Below are positions 24,344 through 35,872 of a stretch of DNA of 64,000 nucleotides, piece by piece (the first letter of the stretch is position 1; every line of letters begins with the position of its first letter). The translations under genes and the position numbers were made by a program. Under the pieces are notes generated by a model. It searched no databases, was not told the origin of the DNA, and worked only from the letters and a program-made list of their open reading frames with translations. This stretch comes from an uncultured Acidobacteriota bacterium (GTDB lineage: Bacteria > Acidobacteriota > Polarisedimenticolia > Polarisedimenticolales > JAIQFR01), in the NCBI GenBank assembly GCA_937864465.1, contig CALMJU010000098.1, forward strand, positions 25,400 to 89,399, read 5' to 3'.

Positions 24344-25570
24344 TCAGAAGGACAGCTGCAGCTGCAGCCGGAATTGCCGGTCCGTGTACTCGTCCTGCGC
24401 GACGAGGCGCGCGTTGTCGCCGGACACGGCGGAGTTGTTCCGCTCGTACGTGACCTGCCCGGCGTCGGCGAGAAGCTTGTAGCCGTGATCCTTGAAGAAC
24501 CAGGTCGCGCCGATCCGCGCCTCGGTCGCCCTGTCCTCGTCCGCGTCGCGGTCCGGGTCGACGACCGCGTACCGGATCGCCACGTCGAGCTTTCGCGGGA
24601 CCGCCAGGACCCCCCCCTGAACGTGGAAACCGTCCGAGTCCCGGTCGGCCGAGGCGGGAGGCGGGTTCTTCCGCTCCTCCGTCATCCGGAAGTACTCGCC
24701 CGTCGCGAAGAAGCGGGCGCTCTTGAAGACGAGCTCCAGGTTGCAGGCGGTCTGGTCGTCGGGGCCCTCGAAGATCGTGACGGAATCCTCCTCCCCCTCC
24801 GGCGTGAACGTGTCCCCCGCCTTCATCTTCTCCCCCGTGCGGAACCCGAGGCCGACGTGGACGACCGGCTTCTCCGGCCCGTCCACCGCCGTCTCGCCCG
24901 GCTTGTACTCGCCCAGGGGATCGGCCCAGATCCGCCCGACGAACATGTGGGAGTCGTCTTCCTGGGAATTCCCCTCGCCGCTTCCGTTGAAGACGCCCAG
25001 GGAGTAGCCGAGGAGCTTCTTCGCGGTCGCGCCGAAGAGCATCACCCCGAGATCGCGCCCCGGCACGAACTGGGTGTTCGTGATCGCCCGGTCCGTGAAC
25101 TCCTGCTTCGAGTCGGACGTCAGCTCCTGGACGCTGAACGGGACCTTGAACTGCCCGATGCGCACGGAGAACATCGGGAATTTCTCGACCTCCACGTAGG
25201 CGTCCTTGATCTTGTTGCTGCCGCTCCCGCCCGACGTGCGCCCGAGCTCGTACTCGATCTTGTACCTCAGCCACGGCCTGTACATGCCGCCGCCCATCAG
25301 GATCCGGACCCTCGGGATGCTGAAGCCGCTCGCCGCTCCGTCCTCTCGAAGGTAGCCTTCCGAGGTCTCGGGATCCGCGTCGTACTGCTCCCTGTCGTCG
25401 AGCGACCAGCGGAACTGGGCGTAGGCGCCGAGCGTCAGGCTGTTGTCGCCGGATCGGAACGTGACCCCTCCCTTCGAGGCATCCACCGTCGTCTCGCCGG
25501 ACGCCGCCGCCGGCAACACGGCGCACATCGCCGCCAGGAGCGCCATGCCCACCTTCCACGCTGCACTCAT
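24344..25570 (-). CDS. phosphate-selective porin O/P-like outer-membrane channel
   Basis: A 408-residue protein: signal peptide of about 25 residues, then alternating strands through to a C-terminal LQLSF ending in Phe, as needed for barrel assembly. OprP/OprO-family features are SLTLGAYAQFRWSL near the mature start, RVRILMGGGMYRPWLRYKIEYE, the inner RIGQFKVPFSVQELTS and FTDRAITNTQFVPGRDLG. It probably forms a trimeric anion channel in the outer membrane; phosphate specificity is family-based. ATG 25570 follows AAGGAGGAG. The upstream 90 nt before uvrA hold no obvious promoter. Confidence 0.85.
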   Translation of the reverse strand: MSAAWKVGMALLAAMCAVLPAAASGETTVDASKGGVTFRSGDNSLTLGAYAQFRWSLDDREQYDADPETSEGYLREDGAASGFSIPRVRILMGGGMYRPWLRYKIEYELGRTSGGSGSNKIKDAYVEVEKFPMFSVRIGQFKVPFSVQELTSDSKQEFTDRAITNTQFVPGRDLGVMLFGATAKKLLGYSLGVFNGSGEGNSQEDDSHMFVGRIWADPLGEYKPGETAVDGPEKPVVHVGLGFRTGEKMKAGDTFTPEGEEDSVTIFEGPDDQTACNLELVFKSARFFATGEYFRMTEERKNPPPASADRDSDGFHVQGGVLAVPRKLDVAIRYAVVDPDRDADEDRATEARIGATWFFKDHGYKLLADAGQVTYERNNSAVSGDNARLVAQDEYTDRQFRLQLQLSF

Positions 25571-25660
25571 CTCTCCTCCTTCTCGCCGCCTCCGTCCACA
25601 GGAAAGCATCCGGAACGGTCGCGAACGCGAACGGCGCGTGAGCTCCTCGTGAACCTCGGC

Positions 25661-28492
<2,832 letters not shown>

Positions 28493-28516
28493 GGCCGTCC
28501 CGTCCGAAGACCGGGC

Positions 28517-28522
28517 ATTGTA
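28517..28522 (-). promoter_or_regulatory. -10 box of uvrA
   Basis: TACAAT on the minus strand lies 24 nt upstream of the uvrA ATG, giving a leader of under 20 nt. No -35 or LexA-type palindrome was recognised. Confidence 0.45.
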
Positions 28523-28570
28523 GATCCGCGGCCTCGGGAGGTCGATCCTCGGGCCCTCCCATGCCGGTGC

Positions 28571-28576
28571 TATTCT
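28571..28576 (+). promoter_or_regulatory. -10 box, predicted leaderless, for the secreted protein gene
   Basis: TATTCT ends 7 nt before the GTG at 28584, and no ribosome-binding site is present, so transcription would begin at the start codon. Confidence 0.4.
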
Positions 28577-28583
28577 TGCGCCC

Positions 28584-29225
28584 GTGACGATCCTGCGAAC
28601 TCCGCCGCGGGGGCGGCGCGCTGCCCTCGCCGTCGCCGTCGTCCTCGCCGTCGGGGGGGCGCGGGGCGGGGATCCGGGAGCCCGCTTCGTCCCCGACGGG
28701 AAGGCCCGCGGAGATCGCCCGTCCCGCGAGGGCGTCTACGAGGCCGAGAGGGCCGGCTGCTCGATCGATCTCGTCCTCCTCGGCGACGCGGAGCGGGCCG
28801 CCTTCCTGAAGAGGGCGGGCGTGGCCCGCGACCCGTTCGCCCCCGCTCCGGGATTCCCCTCCGGCTTCGTGGTGTTCCGGGTGCGGGTCGCGAATCGGGG
28901 AAACGGGGATGTCGTCTTCCAGCCGCAGGCCGCCCGGCTCGAGTTCGGGAAGCACGACGTCCGCTCTCCGGTCGCGTGGACCGACGTCGTCGAGGCGTAC
29001 GGGGTCCTGGGCGCAGAGCCCCCGCCGGAGTACGTCGCCGCCCGGTCCGCGATCTTCGACGGCGAGGTCGTGCTCCCCCCGGGAGCCCGGGCGGAGGGGC
29101 TCCTCCCGTTCCGGAGGCTTCCGGCCGAGACCAGGCGCTTCCGGGCGGCCGTGGGGGCGACGACGGGAAGCGGCGAGAGCGTCGCGGTCGAGGCGGCGTA
29201 CCGCCGCGCCGACGGCAGGCCGTGA
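28584..29225 (+). CDS. secreted protein of unknown function
   Basis: A 213-residue protein with an Arg-rich start ([11 protein letters not shown]) and hydrophobic stretch ending AVGGARG, a probable signal peptide or N-anchor. The rest has a beta-rich [21 protein letters not shown] segment resembling an immunoglobulin-like or DUF4352-like sandwich, where secreted proteins describe unpaired strands with RVANRG. No catalytic motif was found. It ends 10 nt before folD, so it probably heads the folD-coaE operon despite having no evident functional link. The start is a GTG with a -10 box 7 nt upstream. Confidence 0.55.
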   Translation: MTILRTPPRGRRAALAVAVVLAVGGARGGDPGARFVPDGKARGDRPSREGVYEAERAGCSIDLVLLGDAERAAFLKRAGVARDPFAPAPGFPSGFVVFRVRVANRGNGDVVFQPQAARLEFGKHDVRSPVAWTDVVEAYGVLGAEPPPEYVAARSAIFDGEVVLPPGARAEGLLPFRRLPAETRRFRAAVGATTGSGESVAVEAAYRRADGRP

Positions 29226-29235
29226 GGAGGAAGGC

Positions 29236-30174
29236 GTGAGCCAGGGCGGAGCCAAGAAGCTCGACGGGAAGGAGACGGCCCGGGAGATCCGCGAGGAGTT
29301 GGCTGCCGGATGCGCCGACCTTCTCGACCGCCACGGGATCGCGCCGGGCTTGAGCGTCGTCCTCGTCGGAGACCATCCCGCCTCCCAGGTCTACGTCCGC
29401 GGCAAGGAGAAGGCGGCGACCGAGACGGGCATGCGATCCGCCGTCGTGCGCATGCCGGCCTCGGCTTCCGAGGAGGAGATCCTGCTCGCGGTCCGGCGGC
29501 TGAACGGCGACCCCGCCGTCCACGGCGTCCTCGTGCAGCTTCCCCTCCCCGAGGGCGTGGACGCGAACCGCGTGCTGGAGGCGATCGACCCGGACAAGGA
29601 CGTCGACGGCTTCCATCCGGTGAACGCCGGGCGCCTCCTGATCGGTCTCCCGGGCTTCGTGCCGTGCACGCCGGCGGGGATCGTCGAGCTCCTCAAGCGC
29701 CACGGCATCCCGCTCGCAGGGCGCCGCGCGGTCGTCCTCGGGCGGAGCAACATCGTCGGGAAGCCGCTCGCGATCCTCCTGCTCCGCGAGCACTGCACGG
29801 TGACCGTCTGCCACTCCCGCACACGGGACCTCGCGGCCGTGGCGGCGGAGGCGGACATCCTGGTGGCGGCGATCGGCAGGCCCGCGATGGTGACCGGCGA
29901 GTTCGTCCGGCCCGGCGCGGTCGTCGTCGACGTCGGGATCCACACGATCACGGACGAAGCGGAGTGCCGGCGGATCTTCGGCGACGATGCGGACCGGCTC
30001 CGGGCGGTGCGCGAGCGCGGCTCCACCCTCGCGGGCGACGTGCACCCCGTCGAGGCCGGCGCCCGCGCCTCCTGGCTCTCGCCGGTGCCCGGGGGCGTCG
30101 GGCCCCTGACGATCGCCATGCTGCTCAAGAACACGCTCGAGGCGGCGCGTCTGGCCGTCGCCCGGCGCGGATGA
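29236..30174 (+). CDS. folD: bifunctional methylene-THF dehydrogenase/methenyl-THF cyclohydrolase
   Basis: A 312-residue enzyme interconverting methylene-, methenyl- and formyl-THF with NADP. Signatures are intact: SQVYVRGKEKAATETG (with the catalytic Lys), VQLPLPEG, DPDKDVDGFHPVNAG, GRSNIVGKPLA in the Rossmann half and the final PVPGGVGPLTIAMLL. Its methylene-THF could feed the ThyX-like enzyme and its formyl-THF purine synthesis. GTG 29236 follows GAGGAGGAAGG. The tail contains a loop (ERGSTLAGDVHP) in its standard place. Confidence 0.97.
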   Translation: MSQGGAKKLDGKETAREIREELAAGCADLLDRHGIAPGLSVVLVGDHPASQVYVRGKEKAATETGMRSAVVRMPASASEEEILLAVRRLNGDPAVHGVLVQLPLPEGVDANRVLEAIDPDKDVDGFHPVNAGRLLIGLPGFVPCTPAGIVELLKRHGIPLAGRRAVVLGRSNIVGKPLAILLLREHCTVTVCHSRTRDLAAVAAEADILVAAIGRPAMVTGEFVRPGAVVVDVGIHTITDEAECRRIFGDDADRLRAVRERGSTLAGDVHPVEAGARASWLSPVPGGVGPLTIAMLLKNTLEAARLAVARRG

Positions 30175-30193
30175 GCGGCGGGGCGGCGCGCCC

Positions 30194-30823
30194 GTGCTCC
30201 GGGTCGGCCTCACGGGAGGGATCGCCTCGGGAAAGAGCGCGGTTTCCGCTCTCCTCGAGGAGATGGGCGCGCTCGTCCTGGACGCCGACCGGATCGCCCG
30301 CGAGGTCCTGGAGCCGGGGCGGCCGGCGTTCGAAGCGGCCGTCGCCCGCTTCGGCCCGGGCATCCTCGGGACGTCGGGGGAGATCGACCGGCGGGCGCTG
30401 GCGGCCGTCGTCTTCGCCGACGCCGGGGCCCGCCGCGACCTCGAGGCGATCGTCCACCCGGCGGTCATCGCGGAGATCGAGAGGCGCATCGCGGCCGCCG
30501 AGAGCGAGGGCCGCGCGCCGGTGGCCGTCGTGGACGCGGCGCTGCTCGTGGAGAGCGGCTACCACCGCCGGCTCGAAAGGCTGATCGTGCTCCGCTGCCG
30601 GATCGAGACGCAGGTCGCGAGGCTCCGGAAGCGCGGCCTCGCGCTCGAGGAAGCCCTCGAGCGGATCCGCGCGCAAGCCCTGCTCGAGTCGAAGCTCGCC
30701 GCCGCCGACCACGTCGTCGACACCGACGTCCCGATGGAAGAAACGCGCGCGCAGGTCGAGGCGGTGTGGAAGGCCCTCCTCGAGGAGGCCCGAGGCGGCG
30801 CCGCGGGGCCCCGCCGCGTATAA
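30194..30823 (+). CDS. coaE: dephospho-CoA kinase
   Basis: A 209-residue kinase for the last step of CoA synthesis. The N-terminus has P-loop GLTGGIASGKS (residues 5-15), then LDADRIAREV with the substrate-binding Asp, and the lid region with RLRKRGLALEEALERI. The C-terminal VVDTD is standard. The GTG start is 19 nt after folD. CoA precursors come from pantothenate, whose panBCD genes lie 3 kb away on the other strand. Its TAA stop lies inside the -10 box of tldD. Confidence 0.93.
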   Translation: MLRVGLTGGIASGKSAVSALLEEMGALVLDADRIAREVLEPGRPAFEAAVARFGPGILGTSGEIDRRALAAVVFADAGARRDLEAIVHPAVIAEIERRIAAAESEGRAPVAVVDAALLVESGYHRRLERLIVLRCRIETQVARLRKRGLALEEALERIRAQALLESKLAAADHVVDTDVPMEETRAQVEAVWKALLEEARGGAAGPRRV

Positions 30824-30826
30824 TCC
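30821..30826 (+). promoter_or_regulatory. -10 box of tldD-tldE overlapping the coaE stop
   Basis: A consensus TATAAT begins at the first base of the coaE TAA. Transcription would start near 30833, 23 nt before the tldD GTG, with GGAGG in the leader. No good -35. Confidence 0.6.
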
Positions 30827-30855
30827 GGCTTTCGCGTCCGCCGCCGGAGGAACCC

Positions 30856-32241
30856 GTGATCCCCGACGACCTCGCCCGCGCGGTCCTCGAGCGTCTCCTG
30901 CGCCGCGGGGGGGACTTCGCGGAGATCTACTGCGAGTCGCTGCGGGGCGTCGCGCTCGCGTTCGAGGACCGATCCCTCGAGGAAGCGTCGGCAGGGGTCG
31001 ACCGGGGAGTCGGCCTCCGGATCGTGAGGAACGGCGTCACCGCGTTCGCGAACGGGAACGATCTCGCCCCCGAAGCGCTGCTGTCGATGGCGTCGGACCT
31101 GGCCTCGACGGAGCCGGGCGGCTCCGCGCGGGCCGTGCCTCTCCTCGCGAGGCGTCCGGTCGCCTCGCCGGCGGCGCTCGGGATCGATCCCTCCGCCGTC
31201 CCGACGGAGGAGAAGGTCCGGGCCCTCGTGCGGGCCGACGAGGCCGCGCGCGCCCACGATTCCCGAGTCGTGCAGGTCCAGGCGCGGTACCGCGACAGCG
31301 AGCGCTCGATCCTGGTCGCGAGCTCCGAGGGGCTCCTCGCCGAGGACCGGCTCGTGTACACGTCCATGTCCGTGACGGCGGTCGCCCGCGAGAACCGGCT
31401 GATCAAGTCGGCCACGAAGTCCGCCTCGGGCACGGTGGGCTTCGAGATCTTGGACGCCCAGCCGCCGGAGCGCCTCGCCCGCGAGGCGGCGCGCGTCGCC
31501 TGCCTGCAGCTGACGGCGGATCCCGCCCCTGCGGGAACGTTCACGGTCGTCCTCTCCGCCGAGGCGGGAGGCACGATGGTGCACGAGGCGTGCGGGCACG
31601 GGCTCGAGGGGGACTTCGTGCTCAAGGGGCTCTCCGTGTACGCGGGGTGCGTGGGGCGGAAGGTGGCGTCGGACGTCGTGACGGTGATCGACGACGGGAT
31701 GCTCGCGGGACGCAGGGGCTCGTTCGGCATCGACGACGAGGGAACCCCGTCGCGCCGGAACGTCCTGATCGAGAGCGGCGTCCTCCGGGGGTTCCTGCAC
31801 TCGAGGCGCACCGCCGCGCTGACCGGGGCCGAGCCGACAGGCAACGGGCGGCGAGAGTCGTACCGCCACCTTCCGATCCCCCGGATGACCAACACGATGA
31901 TCGCCCCGGGGCGGGACGACCCCGGCGAGATCGTCGCCTCCGTCCCCGACGGGATCTTCGTCACCGACATGGGCGGCGGCGAGGTGGACATCGTCTCCGG
32001 GAACTTCGTCTTCCACTGCACCGAGGCGTACCGGATCCGCGACGGCCGGATCATGGAGCCGCTGCGGGACGCGATCCTGACGGGGAACGGCCCCGACGTC
32101 CTCGCGCGCATCGACCGCGTGGGAAACGATCTCGGCTTCCAGGTCGGCACGTGCGGGAAGGACGGGCAGGGAGTGCCGGTCTCGGACGCGCAGCCGACCC
32201 TCAGGATCCCCGGGATCGTCGTCGGAGGGCAGGCCCGATGA
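30856..32241 (+). CDS. tldD: TldD metalloprotease
   Basis: A 461-residue TldD-type subunit. Together with TldE it forms a protease that clears peptide inhibitors, processes microcins (and other peptides) and degrades unfolded peptides in the cytosol. The zinc motif HEACGH is at 243-248, followed by GLEGD, with the third ligand expected in the C-terminal block around GNFVFHCTEAY. DDEGTPSRRN and FLHSRRTA are family marks. GTG 30856 follows GGAGG by 5 nt. It overlaps tldE by 4 nt (ATGA). Confidence 0.95.
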   Translation: MIPDDLARAVLERLLRRGGDFAEIYCESLRGVALAFEDRSLEEASAGVDRGVGLRIVRNGVTAFANGNDLAPEALLSMASDLASTEPGGSARAVPLLARRPVASPAALGIDPSAVPTEEKVRALVRADEAARAHDSRVVQVQARYRDSERSILVASSEGLLAEDRLVYTSMSVTAVARENRLIKSATKSASGTVGFEILDAQPPERLAREAARVACLQLTADPAPAGTFTVVLSAEAGGTMVHEACGHGLEGDFVLKGLSVYAGCVGRKVASDVVTVIDDGMLAGRRGSFGIDDEGTPSRRNVLIESGVLRGFLHSRRTAALTGAEPTGNGRRESYRHLPIPRMTNTMIAPGRDDPGEIVASVPDGIFVTDMGGGEVDIVSGNFVFHCTEAYRIRDGRIMEPLRDAILTGNGPDVLARIDRVGNDLGFQVGTCGKDGQGVPVSDAQPTLRIPGIVVGGQAR

Positions 32242-33584
32242 GCGGGAGGGAGACGGCGGCCGGACTGGCTCTCGAGACGCTCGGCGGTCTCGGGCTCGAC
32301 GGCGAGGTGTACGCGGAGGACGGCGTGCGGGTGCGGGTCGCCGTCAGCGAGGGGAAGGTCGAGAGCGTCGAGGAGCGGAGCGACCGGGGAATCGGCATCC
32401 GCGCGTTCCGCGACGGGAAGGTCGGGTTCGCGTTCACGACGGATCTCTCGAGCGGGGCCGTCCGACAGGCTGCCGCCCTCGCGGCGGAGCTCTCCCGCCA
32501 CGGCGGACGCGACGAGGCCTGGCGCCTGCCCAGGCCCGGCGCGGCCGATCCGCTCCCGTTCCCCAACGAGGACCCGGAGGCGGAGACGGTCCCGATCTCC
32601 CGGCGGATCGACGCGGCCCGGGCGATCGAGTCCGCGGCGCTCTCGTTCGATCCGAAAGTCCGCGCGACGCGGCGCTCGATCGTGACCGACTACCGAGGCA
32701 CGGTCTCCCTCGCCACCTCGGCTGGGGCGACGGCCGGATACGGGCTGGGCCGGGCGCTGGCCTGGGTGGACGCGATCGCCTCGGAGAACGGGTCGTCCCA
32801 GACGGGCCACTTCGTCGAGCACGCCCTCGGTCCCGGGGGGATCGACCCGGTGAGCGTCGGCCGCGAGGCGGCGGCCCGCGCGGTCGGCAAGCTCGGCAGC
32901 GCGCCCGCCCGGACGGGGCGCTTTCCCGTGGTCCTGGACAGGGAGGTGGTCTCCGGCCTGCTCGACGCGCTGGCCCCGGCGTTCTCGGCCCGCCGCGTCC
33001 TCAAGGGCACGTCGCCGCTCGCCGGCCGCCTCGGGATGCTCGTCGCCTCCCCCGCAGTGACTCTCGCCGACGACCCGCGGCTGCCGGGCGCCTACGGCTC
33101 CTGCCCGGTCGACGGAGAGGGGTTCCCGACGCGCCGGACCGTCCTGATCGAGGGCGGGAGGCTCGCCGGGTTCCTCCACGACGCGTACTCCGCCGCGAAG
33201 ACCGGCGCGGGCACGCCGGGGAACACCGTTCGCGAGGGGTGCGCGTCGCCGCCGAAGATCGCCCCGATGAACCTGGTCCTCGAGCCCGGGTACATGGACG
33301 CGGGAACGCTCGTGGAGCGGGCGGGGGAAGGTCTCTGGATCTCCGAGGTGATGGGCCTCCACACCGCGGACCCGATTTCGGGAGACTTCTCGCTCGGGGG
33401 CTCGGGACGCCTCATCGAGCGGGGCCGCCTCGGGCCGCCGGTCGACCGGCTCGCGTTCGCCGGGAACCTGCTGGAGCTCCTCGCCTCGGTCGAGGCGGTC
33501 GGGTCCGACCTCAGGCTCTTTCCCGAAGGGGGCGGGGCGCCGTCGCTGCTCCTGCGCGAGCTGAGCATCGCCGGGAGCGAGTGA
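32238..33584 (+). CDS. tldE: TldE/PmbA, partner of TldD
   Basis: A 448-residue PmbA-family protein that lacks the HExxxH motif, as expected for the non-catalytic partner. Conserved are DRGIGIRAFRDGKVGFAFT near the N-terminus, SARRVLKGTSPLAGRLG in the middle, and the C-terminal GLWISEVMGLHTADPISGDFSLG. It starts inside the tldD stop (ATGA), ensuring balanced production of the heterodimer. No peptide-antibiotic precursor gene was recognised nearby, so its substrate here is unknown. Confidence 0.95.
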   Translation: MSGRETAAGLALETLGGLGLDGEVYAEDGVRVRVAVSEGKVESVEERSDRGIGIRAFRDGKVGFAFTTDLSSGAVRQAAALAAELSRHGGRDEAWRLPRPGAADPLPFPNEDPEAETVPISRRIDAARAIESAALSFDPKVRATRRSIVTDYRGTVSLATSAGATAGYGLGRALAWVDAIASENGSSQTGHFVEHALGPGGIDPVSVGREAAARAVGKLGSAPARTGRFPVVLDREVVSGLLDALAPAFSARRVLKGTSPLAGRLGMLVASPAVTLADDPRLPGAYGSCPVDGEGFPTRRTVLIEGGRLAGFLHDAYSAAKTGAGTPGNTVREGCASPPKIAPMNLVLEPGYMDAGTLVERAGEGLWISEVMGLHTADPISGDFSLGGSGRLIERGRLGPPVDRLAFAGNLLELLASVEAVGSDLRLFPEGGGAPSLLLRELSIAGSE

Positions 33585-33597
33585 CGCCGGGCGTCAC
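33581..33597. terminator. short hairpin spanning the stop codons of tldE and panD
   Basis: GTGACGC, a CGG loop and GCGTCAC form a 7-bp stem that includes the TGA of tldE (plus, 33582-33584) and the TGA of panD (minus, 33596-33594). It may work as a shared, weak 3'-end signal; there is no U-tract. Confidence 0.4.
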
Positions 33598-33983
33598 GCG
33601 CGCACGCGCACCCCAGGCCTCTCGTGGTCCTTGGTCGCCGCGATGCGGTTCGCCGCGTCGACGAGCACGACCTTCGGACGGTGCGCGCGGGCCCTCGCTT
33701 CGTCCATCGACGCGTAGCAGGCCAGGATCAGCTTGTGGCCTTCCTCGACGAGCCGCGCCGCCGCGCCGTTCACGCAGCAGGCGCCTCCGCCGCGCTCCCC
33801 CTCGATCAGGTACGTCGCGAATCGGTTCCCGTTGTCGACGTCGTAGACCTCGACGCGCTCGTAGGGAAGCATGCCGCATGCCTCCATCAGCCCGGCATCG
33901 AGGGTCAGGCTCCCCTCGTACTCGACGTTCCGCTCCGTGACCGTGATCCGGTGGACCTTGGCTCGAAGCATCTCTCGGGTCAT
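33594..33983 (-). CDS. panD: aspartate 1-decarboxylase precursor
   Basis: A 129-residue proenzyme that makes beta-alanine for pantothenate. Self-cleavage occurs between G24 and S25 in YEGSLT to create the pyruvoyl group; the substrate-binding VYDVDNGNRFATYLI and NGAAARLV are in place. The family is normally 115-130 residues. Lysine 9 (AKVH) and Arg-containing residues fit the known active site. It is the last gene of panB-panC-panD, 120 nt after panC, and has a -10 box of its own at 34041. Confidence 0.97.
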   Translation of the reverse strand: MTREMLRAKVHRITVTERNVEYEGSLTLDAGLMEACGMLPYERVEVYDVDNGNRFATYLIEGERGGGACCVNGAAARLVEEGHKLILACYASMDEARARAHRPKVVLVDAANRIAATKDHERPGVRVRA

Positions 33984-34040
33984 CTCGGGATCTTCCTCCC
34001 TCGGGTCGCCCGCCCCGGGGCTGGGCTCCCGGCATGTACC

Positions 34041-34046
34041 AGTCTA
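34041..34046 (-). promoter_or_regulatory. possible -10 box of panD
   Basis: TAGACT (minus) lies about 57 nt before the panD ATG in the panC-panD gap. It lacks a recognisable -35, so read-through from panB remains an alternative. Confidence 0.35.
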
Positions 34047-34105
34047 GCAGGCGCGGCCGGAGGGCGCCCCGGGGAGGAACCCGCTCGCTTCCCGGGTGCG
34101 GGGCC

Positions 34106-34951
34106 TCAGACCGTGATCACCGTGTTGTCGATGAGGCGCGTCCTCCCGGCGAAGACGGCCACCGACAGGAGCCTCTCCCCTTCCATCGAGGCCGCGGGCT
34201 GGAGGGTCTCGGTGTCCACGAGATCCACGTAGTCGACGCGGAGGAGCGACTCGGCCTCGAGCACCGCTCTCGCCGCCTCGATCACCTTGGCGGGCTCGCG
34301 CTCGCCGGTCTCGATCGCCGCCTCCGCCGCCCGCAGCGCCCGGGGGATCGCCGCAGCAGCCCTCCTTTCCTCGGCCGACAGGCGCACGTTGCGGCTCGAC
34401 AGCGCGACGCCGTCCTCCCCGCGCACGATCGGGAGCACCACGATCTCCACGTCCAGCAGCAGGTCCCGCGCCATCCGCTGGAGGAGGATCGCCTGCTGGG
34501 CGTCCTTCTGGCCGAAGGCGGCGACGTGCGGCTGCACCGCATTCAGGAGCTTGAGCACGATCGTCGCGACGCCCCGGAAGTGACCGGGGCGGCTCGCCCC
34601 CTCGAGCCGGGACGACAGGCCCTCGACTTCGACCCAGGTGCAGGCCCCCTCGGCATACAGGTCCCCCTCCTCGGGCGCGAAGAGCACGTCCACGGCCAGG
34701 GAGGCGCAGAGGTCGGCGTCGCGCGGGAGATCGCGCGGGTACGCCTCGAAGTCCTCGCCCGGACCGAACTGGCTCGGGTTCACGAACACCGACACGACGA
34801 CGAAGTCCGCCATCTCCTTCATGCGCCGGATGAGGCTCAGGTGGCCCTCGTGGAGGGCGCCCATCGTCGGCACGAGGCCGATCCTGCGGCCCTTCGCCCG
34901 GACCTGTCGCGAGGTCTCCTTCATCGAGTGCACGCGGCGAACGATGTCCAT
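34106..34951 (-). CDS. panC: pantothenate synthetase
   Basis: A 281-residue ligase joining pantoate and beta-alanine via a pantoyl-adenylate. The ATP-binding HIGH-like motif is MGALHEGHLSLIR, followed by SVFVNPSQFGPGEDF, the pantoate-binding GASRPGHFRGVATIV and the KMSKS-like LSSRN. AGGAGG lies just before the ATG at 34951. It lies 38 nt after panB. All three pantothenate-specific genes of the beta-alanine and pantoate branches, except the ketopantoate reductase panE, are present in the window. Confidence 0.97.
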   Translation of the reverse strand: MDIVRRVHSMKETSRQVRAKGRRIGLVPTMGALHEGHLSLIRRMKEMADFVVVSVFVNPSQFGPGEDFEAYPRDLPRDADLCASLAVDVLFAPEEGDLYAEGACTWVEVEGLSSRLEGASRPGHFRGVATIVLKLLNAVQPHVAAFGQKDAQQAILLQRMARDLLLDVEIVVLPIVRGEDGVALSSRNVRLSAEERRAAAAIPRALRAAEAAIETGEREPAKVIEAARAVLEAESLLRVDYVDLVDTETLQPAASMEGERLLSVAVFAGRTRLIDNTVITV

Positions 34952-34989
34952 GAGGTCCTCCTACGGGCGCTCCGCCGGATCCCACGCCG

Positions 34990-35811
34990 TCACTCGTACG
35001 ACTCCTCGTCGGACGGGAAGCTCCCGTCGCGGACGTCCGAGGCCCACCGCCGGATCGCCTCCACCTGGGACGCGTGGATGTCGGCGTAACGGCGGACGAA
35101 CTTCGGCACGGGGCCCGGCAGCGCCCCGAGAAGGTCGTGGGCCACCAGGACCTGCCCGTCGCACGCGCGCCCCGCGCCGATCCCGATCGTGGGGACCGGG
35201 ATCTCGCGCGTCACGCCGGCGGCGACCCGCGAGGGAACGCCCTCCAGGACCACCGAGAAGACGCCGGCGGACGCGAGCGCCTTCGCCCCTTCGAGGAGCG
35301 CCTCCGCCGCGGCGGCGTCGCGGGCCTGCACCCGGTATCCGCCGAAGTGGAGGACCGACTGGGGCGTCAGACCGAGGTGGCCCATCACGGGAATGCCGGC
35401 GCCGAGGAGCGCCCGGACTACCTCGATCCGCTCCGCGCCCCCCTCGATCTTGACCGCGTCGGCGCCGGCCTCGCGGACGAAGCGCGCGGCGTTGCGGACG
35501 GCGTCCGCCGGGCCGAGGTGGTAGGAGAGCCAGGGCATGTCGGCGATCAGGAGCGCGCGCCGCCTCGCCCGGCCGACGGCACGGGCGTGATGGAGCATCT
35601 CGTCCATCGTCACCCTGAGCGTGCTCTCGTATCCGAGGACGACCATCCCGAGCGAGTCGCCGACGAGGAGGGCGTCCACGCCGGCCTCCTCGGCGGCCAT
35701 CGCTCCGCCCGCGTCGTAGGCGGTCAGCACGACGAGGGGCTCCCCCCTCCCCTTCCGGGCGCGGAACGCGGGCACGGTCATCCGGGACGGTTGCGTCTTG
35801 TCTGGATTCAC
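34990..35811 (-). CDS. panB: ketopantoate hydroxymethyltransferase
   Basis: A 273-residue barrel enzyme that adds a hydroxymethyl group from methylene-THF to ketoisovalerate. Conserved metal and substrate sites appear: LLVGDSLGMVVLGYEST, DMPWLSYHLGP, VKIEGGAE, and PTIGIGAGRACDGQVLV. It draws on the same one-carbon pool as FolD. The GTG at 35811 follows GAGGAGG. The C-terminal tail is longer than the minimum and ends in DEESYE. It is 61 nt downstream of the kinase gene. Confidence 0.97.
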   Translation of the reverse strand: MNPDKTQPSRMTVPAFRARKGRGEPLVVLTAYDAGGAMAAEEAGVDALLVGDSLGMVVLGYESTLRVTMDEMLHHARAVGRARRRALLIADMPWLSYHLGPADAVRNAARFVREAGADAVKIEGGAERIEVVRALLGAGIPVMGHLGLTPQSVLHFGGYRVQARDAAAAEALLEGAKALASAGVFSVVLEGVPSRVAAGVTREIPVPTIGIGAGRACDGQVLVAHDLLGALPGPVPKFVRRYADIHASQVEAIRRWASDVRDGSFPSDEESYE

Positions 35812-35872
35812 GCGGCCTCCTCTTCTCCCCGCCGTCCGGAGACGGTCGAGGGACCTCGGCCGGAAGGGCGGC

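Noticed and set aside
28909..29236. An extended folD start upstream of 29236
   Set aside because: The upstream part overlaps the secreted-protein gene in another frame; GTG 29236 has GAGGAGG and matches family N-termini.
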